64,000 bases of DNA from Brachynemurus nebulosus (Eukaryota > Arthropoda > Insecta > Neuroptera > Myrmeleontidae). Under the pieces are notes generated by a model, which was not told the DNA's origin, made no database searches, and saw only the letters and a program-made list of their open reading frames with translations. The DNA lies in NCBI GenBank assembly GCA_035578155.1, contig JAPWDM010000008.1:31343780-31407779 (forward strand), in the 5' to 3' direction. A program made the position numbers and the translations under genes. Within the stretch, counting starts at the first letter, position 1; every line of letters begins with the position of its first letter. Positions 60,665-64,000 of the stretch are shown here, piece after piece.

Positions 60665-63600
60665 GTATTAAAGGGCAATTTTGGAGGTAATTGGAAAAAA
60701 GTAAATATAAAATACCCGTCGCAGTATGTTGCATAACGATTTTTCGGTTAAAAAATAACTTTTTCTCGAAATTCTACTCACATGGGATAATGATTTTAAG
60801 ATGTACCTATTTATTTATTTATGTAATCTTTTTGCACTTTATGGTGAACCATGGTGAATTTCGACTACTAATTTCGGCACATTTTGGCTAGAAATGAATT
60901 TTTCTAAGGACCCTGGCATCGGATGGCTAACAAACTCATTCAAAATTTTTGGATTTCTACTGTCCAAGGTATCTTAACTTCACTTTAAGAGCCATTTGTA
61001 ACGATACCCATTCACGATGTGATACGTGAGAAAAAAAGCTTTTTTTTGCTCTATGTTAATTAAGGGTACTTGTAGAGTGTCCATGTAAAATTTCATAAAG
61101 CAATGAAAGATTCGAGATTGTTTTTAGAACCCTAAAACAAAATCATAAAATACTGTATAAGTGGTACCATATACTCGTAAATGTATATCTGTATGTACTA
61201 TACACATTGTTACCAGACTTGCCAAATTTTCAGTTTCCCCGACATTTCTCGGCAAACTTTTTAGTCTGACGAGAGGTTTTTTAATGCTTTTGCCCTTATT
61301 TTAAATGACCATGACCTTAAAATATTAATGTTTAACTATTCACTCAAGAAAACCGTTCACGAGCAAAAAAAGTATTTATTAGAATACTTTTTCTCTCCGG
61401 CCATACGTACAAAACCGGATCCGAACAAATCACATCATAACTGGGCTGTCCAGTCAGAAGCAGGACGGTTCCTAACCCTAGGGGAGCTAGAGGCTTGTTG
61501 TAACAGACATAAGTAGTAACACGCAATTTTTAGTGGGAATCTGTACTTTATAGACTCATATTTTTTGTTCAAATTAATTCTTATACCATGGGGCATCACG
61601 TCATCTTAAGCAGTGTTTCGCTCGACGACGCAGTAAGTGGCGGTATACACGTGCTTCATTTTGGTGAGGTAACGTAAAATATTACTTTCATAGGTACTTC
61701 GAGTCTATTATCGATTAACCTAAAAGTTTTAGTTTTGCATAGTGTTTCAAAATGTACTTAGTTTTAGTATTCGTTAAAAGTTTTAGACGTAACAACATGA
61801 TTTTATGAGAATTTAGTTAAATAAAGAAAATTATGCTGCTGAATTTATTATTGTAACAATATGTTGGGGCAAATTGTAACTTGTTATTTGTATTACTGAA
61901 TTTATTATTTGTATTACTGATGAAGACTGAATTTAGTCATTATAGTAATATAGCGTCTTTTTTCGCAGGCTGATTATTTTTTTAGTTAATTGTAGCTTTC
62001 TAAGTAAACTAATATGATTCAAAGTGCTATGTTGATTATAAAATAATATAGTTTATCTAACTGAAAATTTTTATTGTTGATTGTTTTGTAGAAGAATGTT
62101 TTATTTTCATTGTTGATAAATATTAACGTGAAATTTTATGTTAGTTTGGCAGATAATTAAAGCTCAAATACCCATTAGAAATGATTTTATTTTTATTTTA
62201 CTGTTACTATCTATCCCAATGAACTTTTTTTAAAAAAATGGCTGGCGTGAAACGCATATTAACAATTTTGATCTTATTCATTTTCAATATGATAGATGAA
62301 TTGTTAAACTATCGATAAATGCTTTTTTAATGCTAAAAAAGCAAACACGTATTAAATTAGATCATTTTTTCGGAAAATTGTTACAACAAACCCCTCTCTG
62401 CCGTATTTATTACTCGTATATAGACGGCTTGTCGCAGCACCCTGCATAACATGACTTAACATAATTTACAAAAAAAAACATTTTTTGTCGAAATACATCT
62501 TTTTCGAAAATTTTTGCAAAAAACTAATTTTTTTAAATTTCTGAGGATCGAACGTATCTGGCTGAAGAACTCATCCAAGATTTTTGGACTTCCAATGTTT
62601 TCACTAAATTTCATTAAAATAGGATATTTCCCTCGAAAATTACACAAAACTAAAAATCAGCAGTTTTTATTTTGGGGAAATTTAGGACAATATGGCACTG
62701 CCATCAAAATGATACACGTATCCAAAATTTGAAAACTCTAGCTCAGTTAGAACTTGTCTTTTGACCTAAACAAGCTAACACAATATAACATTTCAAGTTA
62801 GATAAAAACTTTTAATAATAATGAACAGCTTGAGGTTCCTTTAAAGTAGTCAAGAACTGAATCGATTTATTTAATTAGAGTAAAAAATCAATCTGTTGGA
62901 CAAGATGAATATTTCGATATTAAAATTTTTTTTTACTTTTCAAAAAATTCACATTTTCTACAGTTTATGAAAGTTAAAAAAGTAAAAATATAAGTTAAAT
63001 AATATTATTATATGAAATTTATTGAGTTTTAAGATTTTTATACAATCAACCAGGGCCGGACTTACCCTGAGTGCCGCCCGGGGTACCGTGAACAAATGCC
63101 ACCCTTGGCTTTCCCTAAAATGAGAAATAGATATTTTTTTCACCTTTTTTTCTACCAAAAACGAGTGGCTAGAAAAAAAAGGTCAAATTTAACAGATGCC
63201 CCGCTGCCCCCTGGATCCGGGCTGGTAATCGACGGAATGGCTACCTACATGTGCAAATATGGACCTAATTTTTAATGAAAAATGATCATCTCTCCTAAGT
63301 AAATTGCTTAAGTAAGTTGATAATTAGTTACCCAAACTCAAGCTTAGGAACATCATAATTCTAGAAATATAAAACACAAGCAGATATTGCTTTTACATAA
63401 AAAAAAAGTAATACACTTTTTGGGTAATTTGACACAATTTCCTCTTATTTTGAAAACGAGAGTATAATTACTTAATAGTTTTATAACCGATCCCAAAAAT
63501 AATAAGGATACTCGTATTGGTATTCTCGGATCTTTATACTTAAGACAAGAATACACTTAGCTAACACACACTTTGATACTTTGATAAAATATGCAGCTAA

Positions 63601-64000
63601 AATAAAGTTGAATGATCGTGTTAATAGATTACCTTGATCATGTAAACAGCAACATTTCACTACCAAAACAATAAAGAACAAAATACAGGAACAATTGATA
63701 CTGTGAAGACGAGACATCTTACGATACATCATTGTACAATCTAAATTGTAAGCTTAACGATATGAGCTAAACAGTCAGTTTTTATAACCCTGACGTAAGC
63801 TGACAATAAAAATTTTCGGATCAAATTTCATTTCGTTTTATTGAAATTTGTTTAATTAATTACAGTAATTAAAATTATTTAGTAATTAAATATTTTATAT
63901 TTTTTTATACACTTATAGTACAATAATGATGCAGAAACGAAGCACTGCTTTTCTCCAAATGATAACTATCAAACTTTTTGGAAAAAAACATGTTACTTTC
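60665..64000. other. Intergenic, nothing convincing
   Basis: No gene is supported. Phrases near 60900-60960 and 62540-62600 (a CTGGCNNCGGATGGC-like word, AAAATTTTTGGA) are related to 28800, suggesting old repeats. 63054-63230 holds GC-rich retroelement-like debris (CCAGGGCCGGACTTACCCTG). Confidence 0.35.

Noticed and set aside
61328..61516. 62-codon open frame in a GC-richer patch
   Set aside because: No recognisable motif and no supporting context; could be an old repeat.

Overview
The window is AT-rich eukaryotic nuclear DNA, packed with transposon remnants, foldback MITEs and simple repeats. There are no operons and no bacterial-style gene density. The mobile-element set is an R4/Dong-type non-LTR retrotransposon in TAA repeats, piggyBac-like TTAA elements, a pogo/Tigger-like transposase and a Helitron-type 3' end. 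This suggests an arthropod, probably an insect. Hemiptera is a guess that the sequence does not prove.

Only two loci look like host-type protein genes. Both are on the minus strand and are paralogs of each other. Gene 1 (20883 down to 15412) is a 5.5-kb reading frame broken by one in-frame TAG at 17512-17514. Gene 2 (about 41362 down to 36744) is open throughout and encodes more than 1520 residues. Both share, in order: a degenerate P-loop-like start, a glycine-rich collagen-like region with cysteine inserts, a long coiled coil, a hydrophobic hairpin-like segment, more coiled coil, and a conserved C-terminal block. I do not recognise the family by name.

Layout: 1-15.2 kb holds no gene, only repeats: a family carrying a (TA)n tract, MITEs, a piggyBac-like element, a 670-bp repeat in two copies, a Helitron end and a Tigger-like end. 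15.4-20.9 kb is gene 1. 21.4-29.3 kb is repeats, including copy A of a 2860-bp terminal-inverted-repeat element. 30.5-34.6 kb is a full-length-looking R4/Dong-like retrotransposon in a (TAA)n tract. 35.3-36.3 kb is a foldback element. 36.7-41.4 kb is gene 2. 41.9-42.8 kb is a second piggyBac-like copy. 42.9-51.7 kb is a broken pogo-like element that has received several nested insertions, including copy B of the 2860-bp element in opposite orientation to copy A. 53.6-60.7 kb holds a gag-like fragment, an 85-bp minisatellite, three tRNA-Thr-like sequences in a 360-bp repeat unit, and pieces of a second LINE. 60.7-64 kb shows nothing convincing.

The best leads are the gene 1/gene 2 family with its in-frame TAG, the near-identical 2.86-kb inverted copies that bracket the retrotransposon and gene 2, the datable nested insertions in the pogo-like element, and the amplified tRNA-Thr-like unit. 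All comparisons were made by eye, without database searches.
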